In this document: piece after piece, positions 1 through 10,868 of the stretch
How the letters are laid out: each line of letters starts with the position of its first letter
Numbering within the stretch: the stretch's first letter is position 1
Assembly (NCBI GenBank): GCA_018257865.1
Contig: JAEUBA010000085.1
Coordinates: 1-64,000, forward strand
From: Stereocaulon alpinum
Lineage: Eukaryota; Ascomycota; Lecanoromycetes; Lecanorales; Stereocaulaceae
DNA: 64,000 nt
Direction of reading: 5' to 3'
Notes under the pieces: generated by a model
Seen by the model: the letters and a program-made list of their open reading frames with translations, nothing else
The model's database searches: none
Told to the model about the DNA's origin: nothing
Position numbers and translations under genes: made by a program

Positions 1-644
1 AAAGGTTTCTTTCGCGTCTAGAGGGCCTTTAACCCCCCTAGATTTCCTAATAATATAAGAGAACACCCTTATTAGTATATATAGATACTAGAATAGGCGT
101 ATAAATCAATCAATCAATCAATCTCCACCAACAATATATAGTAGACTGCGCTGACTGCTCCCTACAGGTAAGATAACCTCCTACCAGCCTCCCGCCCTCC
201 TTCTATATACTATCCTACGTCTGCGAGTGGCTGGGCGGGTTGCGATTCCACCCCGCTATCGTATAGTCCAGGTCTCCGCCCCAGCTAGCGGTGGGGAAGG
301 CCCGCCTATAATATGCACCTATAAAAGCATATGTATACGCATTGCTACAGGAGTCCTCATATATCACTAGCGCCTCAGTTGAAGTACTGCCTAGCAAGTG
401 CTTGGTGATCCACCCCGCTGTCGCATAGTCTCCGCCCCAGCTGGCGGTGGGCAAGGCCCGCCTATGATGTGCGCATTGCTACAGAGGTCCTCATACGTCA
501 GTAGCGCCTCAATTGGTAGCTAAGATATAGGTAAGTACTGCGTAGTAAGTGCTTGGTGATCTATACCGCTGTTGAGCATATATAATCAATACATAGGTTG
601 CGGAGGGCCGACAGTTGATAGCAGCAGACTTAGTGGCGGCGGTA
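1..644. other. AT-rich non-coding left edge
   Basis: No convincing gene is seen. The first 150 bases are rich in TA steps and short tandem motifs such as CAAT repeats near 105-122. The rest is occupied by the imperfect direct repeat listed separately. There are no telomere-type repeats. The base composition differs from the gene that follows, which suggests a decayed repeat or transposon remnant. Confidence 0.6.
248..572. repeat. Imperfect direct repeat, two ~160-bp copies
   Basis: Copy 1 spans about 248-410 and copy 2 about 411-572. Each runs from a CCACCCCGCT-like start through a GCCCCAGCT(A/G)GCGGTGGG core and a GCATTGCTACAG motif to GTGCTTGGTGATC. Copy 1 carries a short insertion near 330 and copy 2 one near 510. 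Most other differences are transitions (for example GTATAG against GCATAG), the pattern left by repeat-induced point mutation in fungi. The element itself is not recognised. Confidence 0.7.
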
Positions 645-1400
645 TCAGGATAAGAGGCAGGAATTCGATGGAGTACTATTAGATAAGCTGTATTGTAGGC
701 GCTGTAGATGATTGGATCGCTGGTGGTGGTGTAGTTGCTGGATTATTGATAATTGCAAATGTGGTGGGGTAGGTTTTAGAAATAAAAGTTCAAAATTAAA
801 GTTGAAAATATTTGATGTGACTATTTGCCCATTGCGGCACACCGTACCTATGTCGCCGCGCCCAGCCGCTTGATCTTTGAGCCAAAAGTAAGTGGTAACA
901 TTCAGCTGCCTTGCGCGATACCACTCTGTCAAACCGACGACAGTATTGACCGCATTTCCCCATGTCATTACATTTCCGAAAACCGGCATGATGACGAAGA
1001 CGGCCTCATTGTGAGGATCTGATCCATCAGGCCCAAATTCGACAAGTCCTGTGACTTCGCCGCTGTGTGGTTTCTTGCCAAGTGCCTTCTCAGCCCGTGG
1101 GAGCACAGCCATGATGTCTTTGCCAGAGAGATATATGTCTCGACCTGTATTCAGCTGCAACCAGTACCCATCCTTGAGGGGCCATTCATCCTCTTCAGTT
1201 AGCATGCTCCCATTGGAGCGTGTTGGACCAAGCGCCTGGGGAACAGTCTGGGCTGCGATCGGACTGACATATGCGCTTGGTACCACGGCCGCAAACAGAA
1301 CCCGATAGAAAGAAATTGACAGGATGAGTAGTGAAGTCAACGGGTGCGGCTGCATTTTCGACACTCGAAGGAACTTCGAATCCGACGAATCTACCTCCAT
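645..1400 (-). CDS. Predicted secreted protein of unknown function
   Basis: A 251-codon open frame. The second in-frame Met (position 1355) is followed by a hydrophobic stretch ending in an Ala-rich segment (about residues 16-50), which looks like a signal peptide, so 1355 is the more likely start and the product would enter the secretory pathway. The middle (about residues 70-190) has ordinary codon use and motifs such as PLKDGYWLQL and GLTEWYRARQL, which I do not recognise as a named family. The last ~60 residues, after about position 850, are encoded by AT-rich DNA, become rich in Asn, Gln and His, and run toward the repeat at the left edge. They may be read-through into non-coding sequence after loss of the original stop, or hide an intron. 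Function is unknown. Confidence 0.55.
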   Translation of the reverse strand: MEVDSSDSKFLRVSKMQPHPLTSLLILSISFYRVLFAAVVPSAYVSPIAAQTVPQALGPTRSNGSMLTEEDEWPLKDGYWLQLNTGRDIYLSGKDIMAVLPRAEKALGKKPHSGEVTGLVEFGPDGSDPHNEAVFVIMPVFGNVMTWGNAVNTVVGLTEWYRARQLNVTTYFWLKDQAAGRGDIGTVCRNGQIVTSNIFNFNFELLFLKPTPPHLQLSIIQQLHHHQRSNHLQRLQYSLSNSTPSNSCLLS

Positions 1401-2048
1401 GGTAGTACACCGTAATGGACACTTTATAGATGCATTTCATACATGTAAAATGCGCCAGTCGCCTAACCCAGCTCTTGGTCGAAGGTGTCGCATGTCACAG
1501 CAGCACAAGTGCGGAAGCACAAGATCTGAACGCGCGTGCAAACCCGAAACGAGACGTAAGTGCATAAAGATGAGCAGGTTCGCTCCTTGATACAACCTAG
1601 GTGTCAGGGTGTTCCGACAAACACTCCGTTGAAACAGGGTAAGCTTATGTACCATGACCTTCTAGGAGTAGTGTTAAGAGCGCTTGATGGCCTATTTTGA
1701 GTCAAGCTGAGCACGAACAATTTGCAACGTGCTTTATGCACAGACTCGATTAAAAAATCCGAAGATTGCACAAACCTTATCATCAAGCAGTAGTGCCATA
1801 TGCTCGAGAGTGCTCAGCATCTTGCCCACATTATCGTGTCAATTCACGATTCGAAATGGTCGAAAACCCTTTCATCGAGGACAAGCGGAAGTCTTCGCTT
1901 GTTGAAAGTTCACGCCATGATATATTGTGACGTAAGAGCAAACTCTGCCTGGAACATCACTTCTCTCTAACTCTGTATATTTGTATCATCCAAGTACCAC
2001 CAATATCAATCAACTTCTTTTCCAATTCATCCGCTCCCACAAATTGCT
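1401..2048. other. Intergenic, divergent upstream region
   Basis: Lies between the minus-strand secreted protein and the plus-strand glutathione transferase, so it should hold both promoters. Small open frames here overlap in several frames and show no domain. No clear element was identified. Confidence 0.5.
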
Positions 2049-2779
2049 ATGTCTTCCAACAACCTCAAGCCTCTAACGCTCCATGGTCCGCCTCCTCGTC
2101 TCATGTCTAATATAAGCACTTCTAACACCTTACATCAGCCCACGGCACTGGTCCGAACCCCTATAAAGTCGCCATCGTGCTATCTGCACTCCAGATACCC
2201 TACGTCGTCAAGCTGTGGGATTTCGGTGATGCACCTAATGGTGTGAAAGGCTCTAAGTTCTTGAAAATCAACGAGAATGGGCGCGTTCCCGCCCTCGAGG
2301 ACCCGAACACAGGCGTCGTTTCATGGGAAAGCGGCGCAATCATCAGTCATCTTCTGCGCGTATATGACAAGAGTGACAGCCTTAGTCCTGGGAAATCGGC
2401 AAGTGAGCAAGACGTTGTTGACTTTGACAAATGGACATGTTTCTTGCTCAGCACTCTTGGGCCTATGATGGGACAAGTCAATTGGTATCGGCATTACAAC
2501 CCGGTAGAAAATGAAGATGCGCTTTCACGATATGAAGCGCAAGCTTACCGGTGCTTTGACGTATTCGAAGGCCAACTGGGGAAAAGTGGTGGGGACAGCG
2601 TGCTGCCCGGCGGCTTCAGTGCTGTCGATGCACACTTTTACCCTTGGGTTCACCAGTATACTTATGCCGAGCTAAAGCTGGATAGCTATCCAAGAATTAA
2701 GAAATGGTTAGATGGAATTGGGAAGATGCCGGCAGTCCAGGAGGCGTACAAGAGAGTACCGGAAGGAGAGAAAGCGTGA
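2049..2779 (+). CDS. Glutathione S-transferase, Ure2/YghU-like
   Basis: Two exons: 2049-2085 and 2139-2779, joined across a 53-nt intron (2086-2138) with a TCTAAC branch site; 225 residues. Splicing restores LHAHGTGPNPYKV, the N-terminal thioredoxin-fold start of Ure2-like transferases. The GPNP turn is where this class carries its glutathione-contacting Asn. Further along are GRVPAL with the cis-proline and WESGAIISHL, the Glu-Ser pair that holds the gamma-glutamyl group. The C-terminal half is helical, as in GST family C-domains. The likely role is cytosolic glutathione conjugation or disulfide-bond reduction of stress compounds. Without the intron the first exon would be lost and the glutathione site broken, which supports the 2049 start. 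The neighbours are unrelated, so no substrate can be inferred. Confidence 0.88.
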
Positions 2780-3919
2780 TGGAATGTCGGTAGTCGTAGT
2801 TACACGATTAAGATGTGGACTAGTATATCGAGATATCTCAAAACCTCACGCGATCTGACCTTGAGCATACTAAGCGTCTCCCCAAATCTTGTTATCCTCG
2901 CAGCACGTTTTAGGACCTAACACTCCGTTCTAAGTACCAACTTGCTACGTGGTCAAGTATAGATCTCACTTGAAAGTCCATGCCAAACTTCGCTCCGGGA
3001 ATAACATTAGGGCCATAACTGTGAGACTCTAATTCTATACTATACTAGTATTCTATACCTAAATATTAGGATATCCTATATCGTTCCAGGCAGTAATAGT
3101 ATTCTTATACTTACTATTCACTGCTAACATATCGTCACAATCTGACAACATAGTAGCAACGAGCATGCTTTGCTACCATCCATACTATCAAAGAATCCAG
3201 GAGTTCCTCCACCAGGGCATTGCCCGCATTCTTCGCTTCCGCTCCAAAATTGACACCCTACCGTTCAGAAGTCTCGGTATCCTCGAATCAGTGCACTCCC
3301 TGGAGAGAAAGCACGCCTACTACATCCGCCTCCGCAGCACCAGCTGCATCCTAGTAGCATCACGAAGCTTTTACCACATACTAAGAAATGACCTAATTGG
3401 CTACTACCATGTGACAAGTATATATGCACTACTAAGATCCTTATACACTAAGTGGAAGTCAAGGTTACTCGAAGTAAAGGAGTTATGTATGTTCGTTGGG
3501 ACGTTTTTCAATTGGAACCTTGACAAGCTGGCAACCAACACCAGATATTTTCCCATTGTAATTGCCACACTTGATCCAGAATCAATGGAGTTCTCATAAG
3601 ACCACAAGAATAGCACCTTCGAACGGCGATCAAACATCACATGGAAGCGTCCTTCAATCACTATACTTATATACGACCCATCTTTCACCCCATCCATGTA
3701 TGTCATCTGACCGAGACTTGCGGTACGAGTAGTGGCTGTAACCGCGACGCAATCCGCGCTCCGCGGTCGCTCACACGGCACGAGAGCGTTCTCAGGCACC
3801 GCAACCAAGACCCTAGAGCAAACTAGGATCTACGAGTAGCTTCAATACATCAGCACCTCTGGCTTCTCATATGGAGCGAATGGATTTGTCACACACGTAC
3901 CTAATTGCCTTCGTCTATG

Positions 3920-3951
<32 letters not shown>

Positions 3952-4189
3952 TGAAGTATCACCGCGATGTCGTTGCAAGATTGGTGTTTCGCGCAATCCA
4001 TTTGCACAGCAACGATATGCGGATTGCAAAGTCACCCCGTCATGAGCTCCGTGCCTTTGTAGCCAAAGTAGACTTCCCCCCCCCAAACCCTACGAGTCAA
4101 GGGTCTATGCCATATATTGTACATCAATTGCACCTTTCTCCATGTAGCTGACCATGAGCACAGTGGCATATACGTGCAGAACTTCAAGG
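2780..4189. other. Intergenic, no supported gene
   Basis: Open frames at 3165-3599 (+) and 3404-3808 (-) overlap on opposite strands, lack domains and have no convincing start context. The stretch contains a 30-base cytosine run (listed separately) and a 9-base cytosine run at 4076-4084. I see no transposase or RNA gene. Confidence 0.5.
3922..3951. repeat. Homopolymer of 30 cytosines
   Basis: Thirty consecutive C on the plus strand, flanked by A and TGAAG. It lies in non-coding DNA between a glutathione transferase and a rhodopsin-like gene. The minus-strand poly-glycine frame it creates is an artefact. Such a run could be a real microsatellite or an assembly or polymerase artefact. Confidence 0.97.
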
Positions 4190-5484
4190 CTACGAAGGCA
4201 CCCTGGATTCGCTCTGGGTAAAAGCCTTGTGATGCATGATGTCCATAGGATACGCATTCTCACCATCTCTTACGTCGCTCGTCACCCAGGACGTCACACC
4301 TGGGCGCTCCACTTGCCCTTCGTATATTGCCAGCTCTTCATCAAGGCGTGTAAAGCCCGATTTGCCCGTGTCAGGACCGGGCCAGACAGGTCGTGTACTG
4401 CTGTCGGTAATTGAACCGCCATTTTTTCGACCCGCAGAATGCGTTTTCGAGTTGTCGGAATCTCTGCTCGCTGTGAACAAGCCTAACAGCGGCTTCATCG
4501 TTGGGAGGCAAGCGCTTAGTATACCAATGCTAGACTCAACCGATGTCCACAGGTAAATGTCGACCACGTTCCATGTGGGATCGATTGGGTTGTACTCTTT
4601 AAGGGTAGTGATACGGATGATGGAGACGATACACACACTGCATGTCAGAAGTCAGCATCACTAGCCAGCATGGTTGGATACGACAAGATGAAAGGTCAAG
4701 GATCCTTACAACAGCCCAAGAGAGAATATGATGACTAAGGTTGCCTTTTGCTTTTTGTCTGTGTGTAGCCGCAAAACCATTGGTATTGGTAAACACAGAA
4801 CGATGACGTCGGTAAGCATGTTGGTTATGCCGTTGGCGAGGGAGAAAGGGATGAGGTTGAAGCACTTCGGATCCTGTATAGACTTGTCCCAAAAGGCAGC
4901 GATTGGTACACATTCGAAAAGGCCGGCGAAGAACAAGCCAGCCCACCACATGAAAACCAGTACTCCTGCGCCGTATATTGCATACCTATATGCTTCCTTT
5001 TTGCTGAAGATGCGATAGTATAGGAAGAGGAGGGAGGACTTGATCAAGGCTTGGGTGCAAAAGTACATGAGTTGGATCGTCAAAAGCGCCTGCATGCCCA
5101 CTTAGCATTGAACTATGCTAGCATCGCGATTGATTACCTTCAAGAATGCAACTTCTTGGGTGTTGGTCACTGCTGGTATGTGATGACCCAAACCCCAGAG
5201 CTCGGCGTCGATCATGATGAGTATGTTGACAACGAGTAGCCATACCTGACCGCGTTAATATACGATTCCAGTCATGACGAGAGCAGCAGCAGCAAGCATA
5301 CCAAAGCTACAGCAATGGTATAATCGTCCCACCATAGATGAATCTTTACTCTACGTCGACACCAAAAGCGCAGCCCAACAGCAGCGATGGCGATGATGCT
5401 GACAGGGATACCAGCGGCAAGAAGGTGTGCGGAATGACTCTCGGCTAGGTATTGGGGTGTGATTGGGTTTGGTATGCTCGACAT
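4190..5484 (-). CDS. Rhodopsin-like integral membrane protein, SAT4 family
   Basis: Four exons: 5484-5302, 5245-5138, 5089-4710 and 4637-4190, with introns of 56, 48 and 72 nt; 372 residues. All three junctions keep the frame and restore family motifs. Exon 1 holds the first helix and WWDDYTIAVAL, the conserved Trp-Asp-Asp that follows it. Exon 2 carries LVVNILIMIDAELWGLGHHI. Exon 3 has QALIKSSLLFLYYRIF and CVPIAAFWD, then NMLTDVIVLCLPIPMVLRL. Exon 4 begins VCIVSIIRI and ends with a long polar cytoplasmic tail. This is the seven-helix layout of the fungal SAT4/rhodopsin-like family (also PTH11-related). It probably sits in the plasma membrane. Its ligand and role are unknown. No CFEM domain is present at the N-terminus. 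Confidence 0.88.
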
Positions 5485-6650
5485 GTTGAAGACTGGGAAG
5501 ACGCAGCTCTGTCCGCAATATAATGCAGTAAGAAAGATATCAAATGATCAAGAGGGGACACATGGAGAATTGCGAGCATTCTCATTCCTAGTCGTCAGCC
5601 CGTGCGACGCCAAAGGATCATGGATGCTGGGCCGAGATGCTGCCGTCCACCTGAGGATCTCATCGGACGGTTGCCGGACCGTACGGGGGACCTCCTTGTT
5701 AGTCCATCCTCTTTTATTTGGTCTGAACCTTGTGCTTGATTAAGTCACTCACCACGGGGTGGTCGTACGTAGCAAAGGCCGGGAGCACATTGTCCGGAGT
5801 ATTTGGATCGCGGCCACAGTAGATTCCAGACATGCTATTGTCTAAAGCGGTAAGTCAGGGGAATGATGTTGACGTTTCGGAATAGTATTTCATCAAAAAT
5901 TTCATATCGAAGTGAGCGATGACTTCAAATGAGTGGAGAGCACGCATCATCTTTCCGGCCGTTCAACAACAAGCGTATCGAGCGCGCCGGGATGGGGGCT
6001 CAGGGCGGCTCTAGGGACGACTATGGCATACGCTAGGTGATACGCGATCGACCTTAAGCAGCCTACCGAACTCCAACCGAGCCCCTGTAAAGCCTGTACA
6101 CAGTCTGCATATAACTCCGCATGGTTTCTTTTGATCTCGGTAGGATGGTGTCAAAGCAAATTTCCTAGGATTTTCAAGTCCTACGACCCCAGTGTCTTTC
6201 CAGATCTAACTTCACATGTAGAGTTGTCAGGCTCCCGTATGGGAGCAAAACGATACCTCCTAGGCTTGAAGACTTGGCGCCGAGCCCCCTAGGCCCCTGG
6301 AAGGGTTGTCCGGCGATTCACCATACGATTGGCTTTTACGCCGCGAACTCCACAAGAACGCCATGATGCACTAGTGCGGTATGGCTTTTTTGCGACGTCA
6401 TGCAACCTCGGTTACGTGAAGCGGCTTGAGTGAGAGATGTCCGTTTGTCTACATGGCAAGCGACAATTTCATTGGTCTAATCAACTGTCCACGTCTCCCC
6501 ACGCTCTTACCAGGCATCCAAGGCGCTTGCTTTTCGCACACACCTTGAATTGGTGTAAACAGCACTCGAGTTCGTGGGCATTGCCACTCTGTATTGACTA
6601 TCAGCTGCCGTGACTCTCACTCCGTATTTCCATTTGGTCCTCGACACATT
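5485..6650. other. Intergenic, shared upstream region
   Basis: About 1.17 kb between the divergent SAT4-family gene and the short-chain dehydrogenase. A plus-strand frame at 5459-5743 overlaps the SAT4 start and has no domain. No repeat, RNA gene or clear regulatory motif was recognised. Confidence 0.5.
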
Positions 6651-7739
6651 ATGGCACCCACTGCAGATCTTAAGAGGGCAGTAGACGCCTCTAGATTGGC
6701 CAATAAGAGCGTGTTAGTGACCGGTGGTGCCTCCGGCTTGGGCTCTCTCATTGCTGCAGAGGCCGCAAAACATGGGTACGGCTCTTCCTTTATATGACAA
6801 AGCTTAGGGATATTCACAAGCCTGGCAGTGCTCGTGTCACAATCGTGGATATCAAAGATGAACAAGGAAAAGCCTTTCAAGAAGAACTAAGAGGCAAGGG
6901 GCTCCAGTAAGTCATTGCTTACAACGTCTCACATATCACAGCTTGACAATTTCAGTGTGAACTTTGTCCAAACAGATGTGACAGACTGGTCTTCTCTAAC
7001 CAACGCCTTCAAATCAGCCATCAATTATTCAAATACTAACAGCATTGACTGTGTTGTTGCCGTCGCTGGCTTGTTCGGTGCTCCCTTTGACCTACCAAAC
7101 GAGGAACCCGCCTCCCTCAACAAAGACCCACCACAACCACCTACTGCTGGGGCTGTCTTCGATGTTAACGTCAAGGGCGTCTACTATACCGCCAAACTTG
7201 CTCAGCATTACTTTGGGTTGAAGTCGACATCAGGAAAACAGCTAGAAGGACGCAAATCGCTCATTGTAATGGGTTCACTTGCAGGGTACATGGAGTTCCC
7301 TCAAGTAGCAGACTATCCTACGTCGAAGTGGGCTGTAAGAGGCTTTTTCAGGGCAATTAGAGCGCCAATGGAGCGTCAAGGTTATCGGATGAACTTGGTA
7401 GCTCCATGGATTATGGACACGCCCATGTCCAAGGACTTCTGTGATCTGTTTCGATCACAAGATATCCCAGTCGGCAATCCCAACGATGTGGTTACTGCAG
7501 TCCTTAGATGCGCCACGGATGATTCGATTAGTGGTAAGTACTTCCTTATCAACTCTAGATGCATCTTCCAAGGGACTCCTTTACTAATGCGTGTATTATC
7601 AGGACGAGCTCTTGCTGTTGGGGCTGCAGAAACGTTTGATCTACAAGACGATCCGGAAGGGGGTAACAGTAGCCCCGTAGTCAAGGAATACCTTGCAACA
7701 GAGGGAAAAAAGTTTGTGGAATTCTTTCATCTCGGCTAA
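6651..7739 (+). CDS. Short-chain dehydrogenase/reductase
   Basis: Four exons: 6651-6775, 6829-6906, 6956-7533 and 7603-7739; introns 53, 49 and 69 nt; 305 residues. The Rossmann cofactor motif TGGASGLGS lies at about residues 26-34. Splicing then gives ARVTIVDIKDEQG, with the acidic residue after beta-2 that favours NAD(H). Next come HVNFVQTDVTDW, DVNVKGVYYT, GSLAGY with the catalytic Ser, and YPTSKWAVRG with the catalytic Tyr and Lys. The third intron is a multiple of three with no stop, so an unspliced reading would insert 23 residues, but its GTAAGT donor, CTAAT branch site and CAG acceptor argue that it is removed. The overall shape resembles the fungal 15-hydroxyprostaglandin dehydrogenase-like group. 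The substrate is unknown. An upstream in-frame codon at 6594 is less likely as start than the ATG at 6651. Confidence 0.9.
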
Positions 7740-9623
7740 TCAAGCATTAGTGGTAAGGGGACATTTCCTCTGCTGGGCAGTAAGATGTCTGCACTCTAGC
7801 TCATGTTCAAACTGTCCGCATTCAAGATCTGTTCTAAAGCCCACTGTAAAGGAGAATTGCATTGCCTGTGGTACATGCTCGTGTTCACAGTGCTCTTGGG
7901 GTACTGAGATGGCTGAGAAGACAGATATTCCTAACTTTGTGGCATCGCTAGAGAGAATCTTCATTGCACGAAAATTATAGTGGCATTCCGTTACTGCCAC
8001 TATAGATGCGCAGTTGAAGACTTGGACGGTGAAGGCCATAGAAGACGGATAGGCGAAAGGGCTGGCAAAGATTGTTGAGCACCGTGGCCCGAGTGGTACG
8101 ATGAAGGTGCACGGAAGCCTCTATGTTCGATATGCAAAGATACGCGTAACATGTTCCTTCTTCCGCCCAGTGGGTTTGATAGGGTCAGCTTGCCACCTCC
8201 TGCATTGTCTCCATTCTCAGGAGATCAGCATTTCACGTTCCAACCTTCGCTGCCTCACTTATTCCTGACTTTGCTGAAGTCCACAACCACATCTTGCGCT
8301 TGCTGTACCTAGGCTGAATGAACGTCACTGGCGCCACGGTATTCATAGAACTTTTTGGAATTTGCCGACTTGTAAGTTGACTATGTTCTGCAGGAGAACT
8401 TCTTGGAGGCACATTATATGCTTTAGCAGCCCTGCTTACCCTCGAAATGAAGCACAAGTGACTGCCAGAAAGGAGCACGATTAGTAGATTCTTTCCGATG
8501 ATTGTAACATCATGAGGTCCGCGTTCAAGTATCGACATCTTAGTCCCTGGATGAGTCGGCGATGAGCATTCCCTTGCTCAATCATAAGGTCCATATACTG
8601 AAGCCTTTCGGCACGGTAGGAGATGGTGAAGCATGGGCAAGCCGGTTGCATTACATCAACTACAAAAGACCACCACGAGATACTATTCCAGTGGGCTTTT
8701 AAGAGTCTAAAATTCGTTTGTCTGCGATCTGTGGGATACCGCAAGCCATCTGTGAATATCTTGGCTCTCGTGCTGAATTTCCTGTCAGAGCCGCGCCTCA
8801 CTACGATGCTCTCGGATGCTATATTCCTCAGAACATCGTCCACGACATAGGGTCAAATCCACTTCTTCCATTCTAGCTCCGATCGCCTTACATCACCGCG
8901 ACGAACATCATTCATAGGCACCACTGCCGCCATAGGTGGCACCAGGCTTGTGCTAACCCTCCATTCCGGATCAGTACGACGTCCGTTCGAGCAACGTACG
9001 GGATTTCGAGATCCTCGCAGGCTATGTTTTGAAAGGCTCGGGCTGCATGGATTAGATGCCAGAATGTTCTGCCGGTTTTTGTTGTGATTGAAATAGACTC
9101 GTGGTCGCTGTATGGTGGTAAAGGTTTAAGTAAGATGTTATCCTTCAAGCACTTGTGTCACGTCGCAGCCGTAGATTACTAGAGTCGTACCGTGCATAAC
9201 TTCCCTTCAAACATATGCGCCCGACTAGTGTATTACTCACCATATCACGACCACATGATCCCCCTGCAGCACACGAAACCTGGAGAAGATACCGGCGCTT
9301 CCGATTGGTTTCTTTGCCAGCTACTAAGATTAAGACAATGGTATTGTTGTCATGCGTTGGACAATGGAAACTCTCAGTACAAAGGAGTCAAAGCGACCTT
9401 GACGCCCTCTTTGTTGGCGATTAACTCCTTCGACGCAACAATGCCTTTCATCACCTGTTTTGCCGCGAATAAAATGGCAGGCCACTTCCCTTTCTCAAGG
9501 CTCTCTATCGACACCATCAAGGTCACGTCCTGCGTTACTCGAAAGACACAAGAAAGACAGAACACACACCAGTTCACACAGCAGACAACGAACACACCTC
9601 CTATCAGCCCTTTCTTGCTCGTG
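7740..9623. other. Intergenic with possible gene relics
   Basis: No intact gene is supported. Minus-strand frames at 8912-9148 and 8481-8843 have plausible, protein-like composition (for example GRTFWHLIHAARAF and LRNIASESIVVRRGSDRKF) and lie in tandem, as if pieces of one decayed gene, but I recognise no family. The open frame entering from 9192 is most likely the 5' untranslated region of the next gene. A hairpin at 7976-8004 is listed separately. Confidence 0.35.
7976..8004. repeat. Perfect inverted repeat, 10-bp arms
   Basis: TATAGTGGCA at 7976-7985 is repeated as its reverse complement at 7995-8004 with a 9-nt loop. It lies about 240 bases past the dehydrogenase stop. It could form a stem in the 3' end of that transcript or be a footprint of a small mobile element; neither is proven. 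Confidence 0.6.
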
Positions 9624-10868
9624 ATGTCTTCCCAGCTCAACGAAAACCGTGCTGTTGCGATTGGGAACACCACAGACGGGATTTGCACCAAAGATGGCGA
9701 TACCAACTTCCCAGAGATCGGAGATGTAGATAATCTCACGATTGGGGAGATCATGGCAGAAGATAACGACTGGTTGGACGACTTCGGTATCGGGGGGGAC
9801 GACTGTAAGGCCGATAAGACCAGAAAGGTCGCCAGCTGCGAATCTTCGGATGACGACGAGCTCGATAGCGATTATGGTCATGTAGGGCTGCAGTGCCCTT
9901 CATCGAACAACGGCTGCTCGGACCATGATGATGTTCGCCAAGGCGTTGTTGAGGTAGGCTTCAGGAGGCCTGTGGTCACATTTAGAGCCCACCGAGAGCA
10001 GCTTGAGGAGGAATACCAGCAGTACGAGCGGGAGTCCTCATCTGAGGAAGATGCTTTAGACGAAGAAGCTTTGAAGCCCAGCTGGCTCGCTTCTAGCCAT
10101 GGTGACCTCGATGAGTCTCGGATTATCCCTCGGCCGCTCTCTCCGGATGAGGAAGTCGTAGGAAAACCGGCCGTAGGCGCTGATCTGGAGTCAGAGCTTG
10201 CGCTTGCCATGGAGGAGGACGCTCTGAATGATCCGATAGAGCTTGACGCCACGACACTCGAACTCATAGCCCACACCCAGTCCGTCCGAAACCCTCAAAC
10301 TCGCAAGAGAATTTCTAAGGCCATGCCAGGTGAGCCATATGTCCCCCCAACCAAGTCTCGGCTTTACAATTCGAGACCGCTGATTCCCTACCCTTTCGGC
10401 AACCCATTGTGCCTAGCTGATGGCGAGAGTTCTAGGACATTCCCACAAGATTACGAAGACTATTACGAAGTCGCGTGTTCCAAAGGCTGTCTCTATGATA
10501 GGACAGATGCTGTGGAAGCCGCTGAAGCCCTAAAGGCAGTATCCTTTGACCTATCCTCTCGTGCTGCTCGAGCTAGAAAACCTACCACACTAGAAGACGA
10601 GATCCTTGATAGATGGCTTGATCAGAGCATCGCTACCACGAATGATCTTCTGCGCGCTGGCAAGACAGCTCTAGCAAGCAAGGCATCGGAAATGGTAGGC
10701 AGAGTTTTGGCTAATGAGAAGGGGGTAGTAAGCGTTGGGTACGGTAGCAGCGTAACGAGGCCTGTTGAGGTGGAAAGCAAAGACATCACTTCCGAGAGAA
10801 GGTTGTCGAGTCGCGGCCACGGTTCCGTTATAACTGAGGTTATGGGCAGGGACAGTTTGTCCTTGTAA
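9624..10868 (+). CDS. Acidic protein of unknown function
   Basis: Single exon, 414 residues from the ATG at 9624. The open frame continues upstream to 9192, but only from a GTG, and the upstream part reads like leader sequence. The N-terminal 190 residues are strongly acidic, with runs such as SSDDDELDSD and SSSEEDALDEEALK. The middle has a Pro-rich piece (PLIPYPFGNPL), then a Tyr/Asp-rich motif (DYEDYYEVACSKGCLYD). The C-terminal part is helical and richer in Ala, Lys and Ser. There is no signal peptide or membrane helix, so a cytosolic or nuclear protein is likely. I do not recognise a family. Length and codon use support a real gene. Confidence 0.65.
   Translation: MSSQLNENRAVAIGNTTDGICTKDGDTNFPEIGDVDNLTIGEIMAEDNDWLDDFGIGGDDCKADKTRKVASCESSDDDELDSDYGHVGLQCPSSNNGCSDHDDVRQGVVEVGFRRPVVTFRAHREQLEEEYQQYERESSSEEDALDEEALKPSWLASSHGDLDESRIIPRPLSPDEEVVGKPAVGADLESELALAMEEDALNDPIELDATTLELIAHTQSVRNPQTRKRISKAMPGEPYVPPTKSRLYNSRPLIPYPFGNPLCLADGESSRTFPQDYEDYYEVACSKGCLYDRTDAVEAAEALKAVSFDLSSRAARARKPTTLEDEILDRWLDQSIATTNDLLRAGKTALASKASEMVGRVLANEKGVVSVGYGSSVTRPVEVESKDITSERRLSSRGHGSVITEVMGRDSLSL

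Noticed and set aside
1..120. Possible telomere or subtelomere end
   Set aside because: No TTAGGG-type repeats; the AT-rich repeat alone does not show a chromosome end.
3901..4086. Minus-strand frame with a run of glycine
   Set aside because: The glycines come only from the C30 homopolymer. No start context or domain.
6776..6820. Acceptor at 6820 for the first dehydrogenase intron
   Set aside because: It puts the next exon in the wrong frame. The CAG at 6828 gives GARVTIVDIKDE as expected.
7693..7980. Plus-strand frame with Cys-rich ending (CIACGTCSCSQC)
   Set aside because: It overlaps the end of the dehydrogenase in another frame, the Cys spacing matches no known cluster, and there is no splice or start support.
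9192..9623. Upstream extension of the acidic-protein gene
   Set aside because: The frame is open but starts at a GTG, and the sequence before 9624 reads like an untranslated leader. The ATG at 9624 has a good context.
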